Source of the DNA: Fidelibacterota bacterium
GTDB taxonomy: Bacteria; Fidelibacterota; Marinisomatia; SCGC-AAA003-L08; D37C17
DNA length: 17,043 bases
Assembly: GCA_002704685.1 (NCBI GenBank)
Contig: PAHD01000014.1
Span: 13,986 to 31,028, forward strand
Direction of reading: 5' to 3'
Made by a program: the position numbers and the translations under genes
Shown: in pieces, positions 7,493-15,992 of the stretch
Layout: the number at the start of each line of letters is the position of its first letter
Position numbering within the stretch: position 1 is the first letter of the stretch
Notes under the pieces: model-generated
Database searches by the model: none
What the model saw: the letters and a program-made list of their open reading frames with translations, nothing else
Told to the model about the DNA's origin: nothing

Positions 7493-10093
7493 TTAATTAT
7501 CTTTGAATTCATTTTTTAACTCGTTTAAAAAGTTTAATGATTCAATTGGAGATAATTTATTCAAATCAATGGATTTTATTTTTTTTATTAATTTAGATTC
7601 AATTTTAAATAAATTCAATTGATTATTATTGTTCTCATTAACTGTATTATTATTAGTTTTTTCGTTACTAAATTTTAAAAGTAACTCCTTTGCTCTAGAT
7701 ATAATTTTATATGGCAAACCAGCCATTTCAGCAACTTGTATTCCATAACTTTTGTTAGCACCACCATCTTTTATTTTCCTTAAAAAAATCAATTCGTCAT
7801 TATACTCCTTAACTTCAATATTAAGGTTAAATGCTTTTTTAAGCTTATCTGCTAAAAAAATTAATTCATGATAATGTGTTGCAAACATCGTTCTAGCACC
7901 AACTTTTTTATTATTATGTAAATATTCGGTTATTGACCATGCTAAGGATAAACCATCAAATGTTGCTGTGCCCCTACCTATCTCATCAAGAATAATTAAA
8001 CTTTTTGAAGTAGCATTATTTAAGATATTTGCAGCTTCATTCATTTCAACTAAAAATGTTGATTCACCACCAGCTAAGTTATCACTTGCACCAACCCTAG
8101 TAAATAATTGATCAACCAATCCAATAGTACATTTTTCTGCTGGAACGAATGAACCAATTTGAGATAAAAGTGCTATAATAGCAACCTGTCTAAGATAAGT
8201 ACTTTTTCCTGCCATATTTGGACCTGTAATAATTGCTATTTGTCTACTTGAATTATCTAACATAAGATTATTTGGAATATACTGCTCATTTACAGGTAAT
8301 AATCTTTCAACTACGGGGTGTCTTGATTCTTCTAATTCAAAGACTGATTTTTTAGAAAATTTAGGCATAGTATAATTATAATTAATTGCAAGGGTAGCAT
8401 GAGAACATATAATATCTAAATATGCAATTATATGAGCATTATTTTGAATTTTATTAAATGATAATGTTATTTTAGATTGAATATTATCATAAATTGATTT
8501 CTCAATTTCAATACATTTATCAGTTGACGATAAAATCTTTTCTTCATACTCTTTTAGATCAGAAGTATAATATCTTTCGCTATTTACTAAGGTTTGCTTC
8601 CTAATGAAAAAATCTGGAATTTTATCTAAATGTATTTTTCTAATTTCAATATAGTAACCAAAAATTTTATTATAGTTTATTTTCAAACTATTAATCTTAG
8701 TAGACTCTCTTAACCTTTCTTGGTAATCAACAAGCCATTTATTGGCATTTTTTGATATATCTCTATATTTATCAAGTTCTTTATTGATTCCTGATTTAAT
8801 AAAATCACCTTTATTAATATTTATAGGACAATCTTCATCGATTGATGAAAATATTAAGTTCATAATACTATTATTATTTTTAATATTTTTTATAGTTTTA
8901 AATAAATATTCATCTTCTTTAGTTACGCAATTTTTAACTTCGTTTAATTTTTCTATTGACAATGCTAAATTAATTAAATCTCTTGGATTTGACTTTTGAT
9001 TAGAAATTTTACCTATGATTCTTTCAATATCATATGTATTTTTTAAAAATCCTCGAATATTTTTTAGTAATGATTTATTAACAAATAATTCATCAACTAA
9101 CATTAATCGATTCTTAATTCTTTTTAAATCATTCAATGGTCTTCTTAAATGTTTTTTTAATAAACGACTTCCTGAAGCAGTTAAAGTGAAATCTATACTA
9201 TTTATTAATGTACCTTTTTTATTTTGCGTGCTCATAGATTCAAAAATTTCAAGATTTCTAAAAGTGAAATCATCAATTTTCATATATCCATCATCAATTA
9301 TTTGAGATAATCCAGTAATATGATTAGTTTTTCCAAAATAATTATTATCTAAATAAAACAAAGTTGCACCTGAGGCAATTACTGATAATTTTTTACTATC
9401 AATTCCATATCCTTTCAAAGAATTACATTTAAACTGTTTAATTAACCTATTATAACAAGAATCAAAATCAGACTTCCAATCATCATATATTGTTAACATA
9501 ATATTATCTTTAAATATTTTTATAAATTTTTCTTCTTGAGATTTTGGAATAATAATTTCTTTAATCTGATATTGGTCTACAATTTTTCTTGTTCTATTAA
9601 AAGTTGATTCTCCACAATAAAACTCCCCTGTTGAATTATCTAGAATACAAAAACCAATATCTTGATTTTTTAAGAAAAAACTTGCTAAAAAATTATTTTC
9701 ATTTTCATTTAAAAATTTTGTTGAAATAGCTGTACCTGGTGATAATATCTCTACTACTTCTCTTTTTACAATACCCTTTGATAGTTTTGGATCTTCTACT
9801 TGTTCGCATAAAGCAACTTTATTTCCAGAATCCAATAATTTATGAACATGTTGATCTAAAGCATGATAGGGAAAACCAGCCAATGGAACAGCAGATGCTG
9901 CACCATTAGATCTTTTTGTTAATGCAATATTTAGTATTTTTGAAGTTATTTTAGCATCTTCATCAAATGTTTCATAAAAATCTCCCATTCTAAATAACAT
10001 TATAGAATCTGGGTGTTGCTTTTTAGCCTCCCAATATTGCCTCATTACAGGTGTAGATTTCTTATTTTTTATTATATTTTCTTTCATTTCCAT
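7493..10093 (-). CDS. mutS: DNA mismatch repair protein MutS
   Basis: Recognises base mismatches and small loops and signals to MutL by ATP-driven sliding-clamp formation. The 866 residues are a full MutS1. The mismatch-binding domain carries FRMGDFYETFDEDA with the Phe-x-Glu motif at 39-41. Connector, core and clamp regions follow. The ATPase domain has Walker A GPNMAGKST at 624-632, the ESTFLVEMNE helix at about 677-686, Walker B LIILDEIGRGTATFDG with Asp703-Glu704, and the switch ATHYHEL at 738-744. The C-terminal region is Asn-rich (about 820-840) before a final helix. The annotated ATG overlaps selB by 32 bases; ATGs at 10087 and 10045 are alternatives, the last avoiding overlap and beginning MRQYWEAKK, but no start has a good ribosome-binding site. 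The end overlaps the PorV-like gene by 20 bases. Confidence 0.97.
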   Translation of the reverse strand: MEMKENIIKNKKSTPVMRQYWEAKKQHPDSIMLFRMGDFYETFDEDAKITSKILNIALTKRSNGAASAVPLAGFPYHALDQHVHKLLDSGNKVALCEQVEDPKLSKGIVKREVVEILSPGTAISTKFLNENENNFLASFFLKNQDIGFCILDNSTGEFYCGESTFNRTRKIVDQYQIKEIIIPKSQEEKFIKIFKDNIMLTIYDDWKSDFDSCYNRLIKQFKCNSLKGYGIDSKKLSVIASGATLFYLDNNYFGKTNHITGLSQIIDDGYMKIDDFTFRNLEIFESMSTQNKKGTLINSIDFTLTASGSRLLKKHLRRPLNDLKRIKNRLMLVDELFVNKSLLKNIRGFLKNTYDIERIIGKISNQKSNPRDLINLALSIEKLNEVKNCVTKEDEYLFKTIKNIKNNNSIMNLIFSSIDEDCPININKGDFIKSGINKELDKYRDISKNANKWLVDYQERLRESTKINSLKINYNKIFGYYIEIRKIHLDKIPDFFIRKQTLVNSERYYTSDLKEYEEKILSSTDKCIEIEKSIYDNIQSKITLSFNKIQNNAHIIAYLDIICSHATLAINYNYTMPKFSKKSVFELEESRHPVVERLLPVNEQYIPNNLMLDNSSRQIAIITGPNMAGKSTYLRQVAIIALLSQIGSFVPAEKCTIGLVDQLFTRVGASDNLAGGESTFLVEMNEAANILNNATSKSLIILDEIGRGTATFDGLSLAWSITEYLHNNKKVGARTMFATHYHELIFLADKLKKAFNLNIEVKEYNDELIFLRKIKDGGANKSYGIQVAEMAGLPYKIISRAKELLLKFSNEKTNNNTVNENNNNQLNLFKIESKLIKKIKSIDLNKLSPIESLNFLNELKNEFKDN

Positions 10094-11912
10094 CTCTATA
10101 TGTAATATTTTCTTTATCCAAATATTCTAACAATGGAACAGCATACTTTCTAGTTGTTTTTGCTATTTTTTTAAAATCAGATACACTCATGGTGTAATTT
10201 GTTTTGTAAAAAACTTTTAAAGAATCTAATAAATTTACATAATTCTTATAAGAAAAAAATAATGTACCATTAATTATTATAATACTATTATTATTTTTTT
10301 CAATATTTAGAAGATTTTTTAATTTTTTTTCATCTATTTTTAACTCTTTCATAAAAAAAGAAAAATCTGGGGTTTCAAATTTATAATCATCAATTATTCT
10401 AAATATTTTATCTTTTAAGATTTTATCATCTTCCCCTAATTTAATTTGAAAATCATAAATTGAATATAAATCTTTAAAAATTTTCAATGATTTATTTTTC
10501 AACAAATCATATAATATAAATTTTAAAAAGGATTCAGGTAACAGTACTTTTTGATTCAACTGATCAAAAATTATCCCATTAAAGTAAGGATTTTTAATAT
10601 GATAAGTATTAATTATATTAAAAATTTTTCCGTGAATTTTTTTTAATCGAATTTTTGTTGTAATCCATGGATTATTTTCTCCAAAATAACAAAAATTAAA
10701 ATTGTCTTTTATTATTTCATTTATACAACTTTTTGATAATCCTAAATGATAACATAAATCCATCTCATTAAAGATATTTTTTGTTCTGTAGTTTACAATT
10801 TCATGAATTATATCACTTTTTTTTGTTTTGCTTAATAAATTCATCATATATATTTTTTTCTCGGACCATTTCCCAGAAATATTTATATCAAAAATTTTTC
10901 CTCCACCAATTGTTGTTACAGGTGAAAAACTTCTAATAATAAACCTATCTAGAAAAGAACACACAATTTTTTTTTCAAACTTTAAAAGTCCTATTTTTTT
11001 TTCACTATCTTTAACAAATAATATTCTTGCTATAACTTCTTGTGTACCTAAATGTACTCTAATTCTTTGATTATGTTTAATTTCATCTAAAATATCAATT
11101 TCTGCTACTGCAATATCAACATTTTGGAAATATTTATTAAGAGATAAATGGGATCCTCGAAAAACTTTATTTTTTTCAACATTCTGTATATTTATTGCTG
11201 ATCTATTACCTAACTCAACTTCTAAAACTTTTTCATTGTGAGTTTGTATTGATCTTATTTTTACCTCTTCATTATTTGGAAGTAAGGTTAATTTACTATC
11301 ATCATTAATTTTACCTGACAATACGGTTCCAGTAACAACTGTTCCAAAACCTTTCTTGAGAAAGACTCTATCTACAAACATTCTAAAAATTCCTCTATCA
11401 AATTTTGATGAGGGATTTTTTGATAGATGAATGATTTCATTTTTTAAATCCTCAATACCAATATTTAATAAAGTAGAAACTTTAATTATTTTTGCATTTT
11501 CTAAAAAACTATTTTTTACAAATATTTTAATTTCACTAATAATTAACTCTAGCCATTCAGGCTCAACTAAATCAATTTTATTTATTATAATAATACCAGA
11601 ATTTATTTTTAAAATTTTTAAAATATTAAAATGTTCTTTTGTCTGAGGCATAATGCCATCGTCAGCTGCTATAACCAAAATAGCAGAATCAATAGCATTA
11701 ACACCTGAAACCATATTTTTAATAAATTTTTCATGGCCTGGTACATCAATTATTGAAATATGATTATTTAAATGAGCAAAACCAATATCTATTGTCAATC
11801 CTCTTTTTATTTCATCTTTGAGATTGTCTGTATTCTGACCAGTTAAACTTTTTACAATTGATGTTTTTCCATGGTCAATATGTCCGGATAATCCAAACGT
11901 AAACTGTTTCAA
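10062..11912 (-). CDS. selB: Selenocysteine-specific elongation factor SelB
   Basis: GTPase that carries Sec-tRNA(Sec) to in-frame UGA codons next to a SECIS hairpin. The 616 residues match bacterial SelB. The G domain has G1 GHIDHGKT at 10-17, RGLTIDIGFAHL at 37-48, G3 DVPGHEKFIKNMVSG at 56-70 and G4 NKIDLV at 111-116. Domains II and III follow (GFGTVVTGTVLSG around 190-200). The C-terminal 250 residues are hydrophobic/basic with the spacing of SECIS-binding winged helices, ending VPLLEYLD, typical of the last winged helix. The start is a TTG that overlaps the selA TGA stop (TTGA), and it begins directly with FGLSGHIDHGKT, leaving no room for another start. The selA-selB pair shows that this genome encodes selenocysteine. 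No selC tRNA or selD lies in the window. Confidence 0.96.
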   Translation of the reverse strand: MKQFTFGLSGHIDHGKTSIVKSLTGQNTDNLKDEIKRGLTIDIGFAHLNNHISIIDVPGHEKFIKNMVSGVNAIDSAILVIAADDGIMPQTKEHFNILKILKINSGIIIINKIDLVEPEWLELIISEIKIFVKNSFLENAKIIKVSTLLNIGIEDLKNEIIHLSKNPSSKFDRGIFRMFVDRVFLKKGFGTVVTGTVLSGKINDDSKLTLLPNNEEVKIRSIQTHNEKVLEVELGNRSAINIQNVEKNKVFRGSHLSLNKYFQNVDIAVAEIDILDEIKHNQRIRVHLGTQEVIARILFVKDSEKKIGLLKFEKKIVCSFLDRFIIRSFSPVTTIGGGKIFDINISGKWSEKKIYMMNLLSKTKKSDIIHEIVNYRTKNIFNEMDLCYHLGLSKSCINEIIKDNFNFCYFGENNPWITTKIRLKKIHGKIFNIINTYHIKNPYFNGIIFDQLNQKVLLPESFLKFILYDLLKNKSLKIFKDLYSIYDFQIKLGEDDKILKDKIFRIIDDYKFETPDFSFFMKELKIDEKKLKNLLNIEKNNNSIIIINGTLFFSYKNYVNLLDSLKVFYKTNYTMSVSDFKKIAKTTRKYAVPLLEYLDKENITYRDGNERKYNKK

Positions 11913-13306
11913 ATCAAAACCTTATTTATACATTCTATTAAAATATCAATTTGATCGTCAGGAATTGCTTTTAGGTCAATGAAAAATTTTTCATTTTTAA
12001 TGTATCCAATCAAAGAATATTCATTATTTAAAAAAGATTTAAAAAGTTGGTTGGATTTTTTTGAATAGCTTGAAATTGAAATTGCGATACTATCGATTTT
12101 TTCTGTAGGTAAAGAGCCACTTCCTGCTTCTACATTTGATTCTATAATTTCAATTTTATTTTTATTTATAACATCGGGTAATAGACAAGAGATAATTCTT
12201 TGTGCATTCTTTTTTAATTCTTTTCTATTTCTTTTAAATAATTTAATTGACAAATTTTTATCAGATATATTTTCAGATGTGTAGTATGTTCTCAAAATTG
12301 TTTCCATTATTGAAATGCGAATTTTATCACATCTAAATGCTCGATAATATGAGTTAGATTTTATGCTTTTAATATAATTTCTTTTACCTGCAATAATTCC
12401 AGACTGAGGACCTCCAAGTAATTTATCACCGCTAAAGGTAATGATATCAGCTCCCTTATTTATATATTTACTAATCATTTTCTCAAATGGTAAACCAAGC
12501 TTTTGAAAATCTGCAAAAGATCCGCTGCCAAGGTCAATTAATAAAGGTAGATTATGTTTTTCAGCTAGCTTATGTAATTCAATTATATCAATTTCATTTG
12601 TAAACCCTACTACTTTATAATTACTAGTATGTACATATAATATAGCACTAGTATTTTTTGTTATTGCATTCTCATAATCCATGATATGAGTTTTATTAGT
12701 TGTGCCTACTTCAATCATTTTACATTGAGATTTATTCATAACATCTGGAATTCTAAAAGAACCGCCAATTTCAACTAATTGACCTCTACTTATAATAACT
12801 TCTTTATTTTGACATATACTATTTAACATTAGTATTACAGCAGAAGCATTATTATTTACAATTACTGAATCTTCACATTCACATAGTGAGTTAAATAATG
12901 ATGAGACATGCAAATTCCTATCACCTCTTTTACCAGTATTAGTATTAAACTCTAAATTGGAATATGGATAATTTTTTAAAATTCCATCTATAAGGACTTC
13001 TTTAGATATCGGAGCTCTACCTAAACCAGTATGTAAAATAATACCAGTTCCATTAATTACTGGCTGAAGACTATTTTTATTAATTTTTTGAACTAATTTA
13101 TCTACTTTATCAAAAGTATAAGCTCTAATATTAATCAATTCTTTTCCTTCTAACACTTCTTGTCTAACCATAGAAAGTAAATTATTAATAGAATATTTTA
13201 AAAATTTTAAAGGAGTATTAGATGATTGAAATTTTCTGATAATCTCATCAACAGAAGGGATATTTTTTAATACCTCACGGGTATTTTTTTGATTACTTTT
13301 ATTCAT
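11909..13306 (-). CDS. selA: L-seryl-tRNA(Sec) selenium transferase SelA
   Basis: Pyridoxal-phosphate enzyme that converts seryl-tRNA(Sec) to selenocysteinyl-tRNA(Sec) using selenophosphate. The 465 residues match the family. The N-terminal helical domain (about 10-70, SVDEIIRKF and TFDKVDKLV) is the tRNA-binding part. The core has VINGTGIILHTGLGRAPIS at about 83-101, TGKRGDRN at 124-131, VNNNASAVILML at 150-161, RGQLVEIGGSFRIPDVM at 174-190, and LIDLGSGSF at about 256-264. The PLP-binding lysine is Lys295 in FSGDKLLGGPQSG, and the following AFRCDK matches the conserved RxDK. The last 4 bases overlap selB. It starts 21 bases after the HD-GYP gene, so it is probably transcribed with it. Confidence 0.97.
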   Translation of the reverse strand: MNKSNQKNTREVLKNIPSVDEIIRKFQSSNTPLKFLKYSINNLLSMVRQEVLEGKELINIRAYTFDKVDKLVQKINKNSLQPVINGTGIILHTGLGRAPISKEVLIDGILKNYPYSNLEFNTNTGKRGDRNLHVSSLFNSLCECEDSVIVNNNASAVILMLNSICQNKEVIISRGQLVEIGGSFRIPDVMNKSQCKMIEVGTTNKTHIMDYENAITKNTSAILYVHTSNYKVVGFTNEIDIIELHKLAEKHNLPLLIDLGSGSFADFQKLGLPFEKMISKYINKGADIITFSGDKLLGGPQSGIIAGKRNYIKSIKSNSYYRAFRCDKIRISIMETILRTYYTSENISDKNLSIKLFKRNRKELKKNAQRIISCLLPDVINKNKIEIIESNVEAGSGSLPTEKIDSIAISISSYSKKSNQLFKSFLNNEYSLIGYIKNEKFFIDLKAIPDDQIDILIECINKVLI

Positions 13307-13327
13307 TTTATTAACTCGATAAACATG

Positions 13328-14926
13328 CTAAACCAATAAATCTTTATCATTTATTTTATCAATTTGTTTTTTTCTTATATTTTCATCTGCATATTTTAAA
13401 TATACTTTCTGATTTATAAATAAGTTAAAAATATCCTTATCTAATTCATTATCTAATGTCATATATCTTAAAATATTCATAGCTTTTGATAACATATATC
13501 CTTTTTTATAAGGTCTATCTGGAGCTGTCAAACCTTCAAATACATCAGCTAAGGCTATTATTCTAGCTTGAATTGGAAGCTGATCACCTGAATAACCATT
13601 AGGGTAACCTTCACCATTAATTTTTTCATGATGACAACCTGCATAAAAAGGAACATTATTAAGATGTTTAGGGTATGGTAATTTATTTAATAAAGTATAA
13701 GTCAATGACACATGATCTTCCATTACTTTTCGTTCATCTTTACTTAATGTTCCTTTCTCAAGAGTTAGAAAACTTACTTCTTGATTGCTTAATATATTTT
13801 GCAATTTACCATCAAAAAATATTTTATATTTTGATATTTCTTTTACCTTATTTTTAAGTTCATCAGAAAAAAATTCACCACCAACATTACACTTAGATAA
13901 AAATTTGAAATCTTCATCAGCTTTTTTTATTTCACTATTCATTTTTGATTTAATAGATTCGCTATTATTATTTTTAGATAGCGATTCATAATATTTGATT
14001 TTAATATCTCTTTTTAATACTTCAAATCTCATTTTAATAACATCTATTTTATCATACAAACCTTCAAGCTTTGTAGATTTATTCATAACATGTTCAGGTG
14101 TAGCAACTTTACCAAAATCATGTAACCACCCTGCAACATACAACTCTTCCATTTCCTCTTCATTAAATTTAAAGTTTTTATAAGTACCTTTTTTTGATTC
14201 ATTAATGGCTTCAGCAATCATCATTGTTATTTGAGGAACTCTATTACAATGACCTCCTGTAGTTGCATCCTTATGCTCTAATGCTTCAGCGACTAATTTA
14301 ATAAATGATTTAAAAAGATTTTTTTGTTCTTCAATTAAAAATTGATTGGTCAATGCAATTGAAGCTTGAGAAGTTAATGATTCAATTACTTTGATAATTT
14401 CTTTTGAATATTTTACGATTTTTCCATTTTGCATTGGATTTAAAAGTTGTATTACACCAATAACATTATTTTTATGATCTTTCATCGGAACATTTAAAAA
14501 ACATTTTGAATGATAATCATGTTTAATATCAAAACCTTTTGTACCTTCAAAATCATAATCTTTATTTTTGTAGGCATCATCAATTCTAATAGTTTTATTT
14601 TTTAAAGCACATACAGCAGAAACATTTTTATGATTTGGTTCATTAGTTTTTGGATCATAAAGTTTTACAGGGTAAATAGATTCAGGCACAGGATCATTAG
14701 TACCGCCTAAAAAAATATCTTTTGATTTATTTTGCATAATAACAAATTCTAATTTAGTGAACTCTTTATCAACAATATATAAAGTTCCACCATCAGAATT
14801 TGATATTTTTCTTGCCTGTGTGAGTATATTTTCTAGAAGAACATTGATATTTTTTTCTTTTGATAAAGAAATACCAATATTTATTAATTCTTCAAAATAA
14901 TTATTATTTAAATGGGATTTTCCCAT
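13328..14926 (-). CDS. GAF-HD-GYP cyclic dinucleotide phosphodiesterase
   Basis: Likely hydrolyses cyclic di-GMP (or a related cyclic dinucleotide) under control of an N-terminal sensor domain. Of 532 residues, about 10-195 form a GAF domain (SDGGTLYIVD, NVPMKDHKNNVIGVIQLLNP). A linker helix leads to the HD-GYP domain with HCNRV at 226-230, HDFGK at 269-273, His405 in MEDHVSLTY, CHHEKINGEGYPNGYSGDQL at 431-450 and IIALADVFEGLTAPDRPYKK. All HD-GYP metal and signature residues are present, so it should be active. About 110 residues are inserted between HDFGK and the next His; this insertion, with GGEFFSDE and a coiled part, is a recognised subfamily feature, not a new domain. No signal peptide or membrane segment. 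It starts 7 bases after rplS. No GGDEF cyclase is in the window, so the signal's source and effect are unknown. Confidence 0.93.
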   Translation of the reverse strand: MGKSHLNNNYFEELINIGISLSKEKNINVLLENILTQARKISNSDGGTLYIVDKEFTKLEFVIMQNKSKDIFLGGTNDPVPESIYPVKLYDPKTNEPNHKNVSAVCALKNKTIRIDDAYKNKDYDFEGTKGFDIKHDYHSKCFLNVPMKDHKNNVIGVIQLLNPMQNGKIVKYSKEIIKVIESLTSQASIALTNQFLIEEQKNLFKSFIKLVAEALEHKDATTGGHCNRVPQITMMIAEAINESKKGTYKNFKFNEEEMEELYVAGWLHDFGKVATPEHVMNKSTKLEGLYDKIDVIKMRFEVLKRDIKIKYYESLSKNNNSESIKSKMNSEIKKADEDFKFLSKCNVGGEFFSDELKNKVKEISKYKIFFDGKLQNILSNQEVSFLTLEKGTLSKDERKVMEDHVSLTYTLLNKLPYPKHLNNVPFYAGCHHEKINGEGYPNGYSGDQLPIQARIIALADVFEGLTAPDRPYKKGYMLSKAMNILRYMTLDNELDKDIFNLFINQKVYLKYADENIRKKQIDKINDKDLLV

Positions 14927-14933
14927 AAAGTAG

Positions 14934-15278
14934 TTAGTTTTTTTCTTTAACTCTAGCTGCCTTCCCTTTTCTATCTCTTAAATAGTATAATTTGGCTCTT
15001 CTAACTTTACCTTTTTTAAGAATTTTAATACTATCAATATTTGGAGAATATATAGGGAATATTCGTTCAACTCCAACGTTGTTAGAGATTTTTCTTACAG
15101 TAAATGTCTTAGATATATTAGATCCAGAAGAAATAGAAATTACTATTCCTTCAAAAGTTTGAACTCTTGATCTATTACCTTCTATTACTTTCACTCCTAC
15201 AGCAACAGTATCACCAGATTTAAAATCTGGAATATCTTTATTTAAATTATCTTTAATAGATTCATAAATTTTATTCAT
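14934..15278 (-). CDS. rplS: 50S ribosomal protein L19
   Basis: Large-subunit protein at the 30S-50S interface. The 114 residues match the family size. Clear L19 blocks are FKSGDTVAVGVKVIEGNRSRVQTFEG at about 19-44 (in pieces: SGDTV, VIEGNRSR, QTFEGIVI), TFTVRKISNNVGVERIFPIYSPNI at about 58-81, and the basic end KGKVRRAKLYYLRDRKGKAAR. The ATG overlaps the restored trmD stop (ATGA), the standard trmD-rplS junction. A gap of 7 bases separates it from the HD-GYP gene downstream. Confidence 0.97.
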   Translation of the reverse strand: MNKIYESIKDNLNKDIPDFKSGDTVAVGVKVIEGNRSRVQTFEGIVISISSGSNISKTFTVRKISNNVGVERIFPIYSPNIDSIKILKKGKVRRAKLYYLRDRKGKAARVKEKN

Positions 15279-15992
15279 TTCTGCTCCATTTTTTTAGATT
15301 TATACTTTTCCCATAAATCTATTCTTAATTTTTTTGTTTTTTCTTCACGCTTATTTAAAAACCAATCTTCAATTTCTTTATGATTTCCAGATAGCAAAAC
15401 ATCTGGAACTTTATTACCTCTAAATTCTCTAGGTCTTGTAAAATGTGGTCCATCTAGTAATAAATCATAAAATGAATCTTTTTTTGCTGATTCGTAGTTA
15501 TTTAAAACACCTTTTTTTCAAACGAACTATTGAATCAATCATAATCATTGATGGTAATTCACCACTGGTTAAAACAAAATCACCAATTGAAATTTCATCA
15601 GTAACAATTTCATCTCTTATCCTTTGATCAATACCTTTATAGTGGCCACAAATAAAAATTAAATTTTTAACATTAGATAATTTTTTAGCCTTATCATGAT
15701 TAAAGATTTCACCATCAGGAGTTGGAAAAATCACCCTACAGTCATTAATACATTTAATATTTGATTTAATTTTATCAACTGCTTTAAAAATTGGTTCAGA
15801 TTTCATTAACATACCAGGACCTCCTCCAAATGGATAATCGTCAATTCTTTCTGAAGGATTATCTAAAAAATCAAATAAATTAAAAATATTATATTCAGCA
15901 ATTTGCTTTTGTTTAGCCTTTAATAAAATGCTTTCGCTTAATATATTATTAAACATTGCTGGAAAAGGAGTAATTACATTAAAAGAAATCAT
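15275..15992 (-). CDS. trmD: tRNA (guanine-37-N1)-methyltransferase TrmD, frameshifted as sequenced
   Basis: Methylates G37 next to the anticodon with S-adenosylmethionine, which prevents +1 frameshifting on the ribosome; usually essential. The SPOUT domain begins at the ATG and shows RIDDYPFGGGPGMLMK at 49-64, CGHYKGIDQRIRDE at 115-128, and SIGDFVLTSGELPS at 135-148, with the trefoil-knot residues. At an A7 run (15512-15518) the frame turns to RCFK and TAA at 15498-15500. With one A removed it continues GVLNNYESAKKDSF, LLLDGPHFTRPREF, VPDVLLSGNHKEIEDW to a TGA overlapping the rplS ATG, giving 238 residues, the normal TrmD length. The full C-terminal domain is thus present in another frame. 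As written only 164 residues are encoded. A sequencing error, or slippage rescue, is more likely than real loss. It begins directly after the rimM stop (TAAATG). Confidence 0.9.
15512..15518 (-). other. A7 run with frameshift in trmD
   Basis: Seven A residues on the coding strand in TTG-AAA-AAA-A-GG. Six A's would give Leu-Lys-Lys-Gly-Val-Leu in frame with the remaining 75 codons of trmD. A -1 shift does not help: it reads into TAA after three codons. The needed change is loss of one base (or gain of two). Confidence 0.88.

Larger units (their letters stand above)
6615..7512 (-). pseudogene. PorV/PorQ-like outer-membrane beta-barrel protein, broken by a stop and a frameshift
   Basis: From the ATG at 7512 an N-terminal signal peptide (MNSKIINLILSIFFISFIFAS) leads into strands such as NIHYISKNIDGLFYQPIS, which mirror the conserved 'A..D..A.f.NPAG' start of the PorV/PorQ (UPF0164) family. 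The frame stops at TAA 7042-7044. The same frame continues sensibly beyond it (AYGFDLDFFYATSF, then DFIIGIENLIS) until an A11 run at 6909-6919. There the frame is lost; removing one A joins it to KKWTSGLVEENNLNYFF and on to a typical end DIDYAYFNNQFGLGKSTQIS before the stop at 6615. The repaired protein would be 298 residues, normal for the family, with alternating hydrophobic strands throughout. It overlaps the mutS end by 20 bases. Either a decaying gene or sequence errors. FCB-group relatives are often type IX secretion or other outer-membrane components, but the role is not determined. Confidence 0.72.

Noticed and set aside
11909..11911. TGA at the selA end (and the TGA ends of rel, yicC and rpoZ) as possible selenocysteine codons
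   Set aside because: The proteins are already full length at these codons, the following gene starts at once, and no conserved extension or SECIS-like hairpin is visible.
13590..14090. Insertion of about 110 residues inside the HD-GYP domain, first taken as a possible new domain
   Set aside because: The motif pattern (GGEFFSDE, ERKVMEDHVSLTY, QKVYLKYA) matches a known HD-GYP subfamily with this insertion, and all catalytic residues are present.
15498..15525. Programmed -1 ribosomal frameshift at the A run in trmD
   Set aside because: A -1 shift leads to a TAA within three codons; the rest of trmD needs a +1 (or -2) shift, so a standard slippery heptamer does not explain it.
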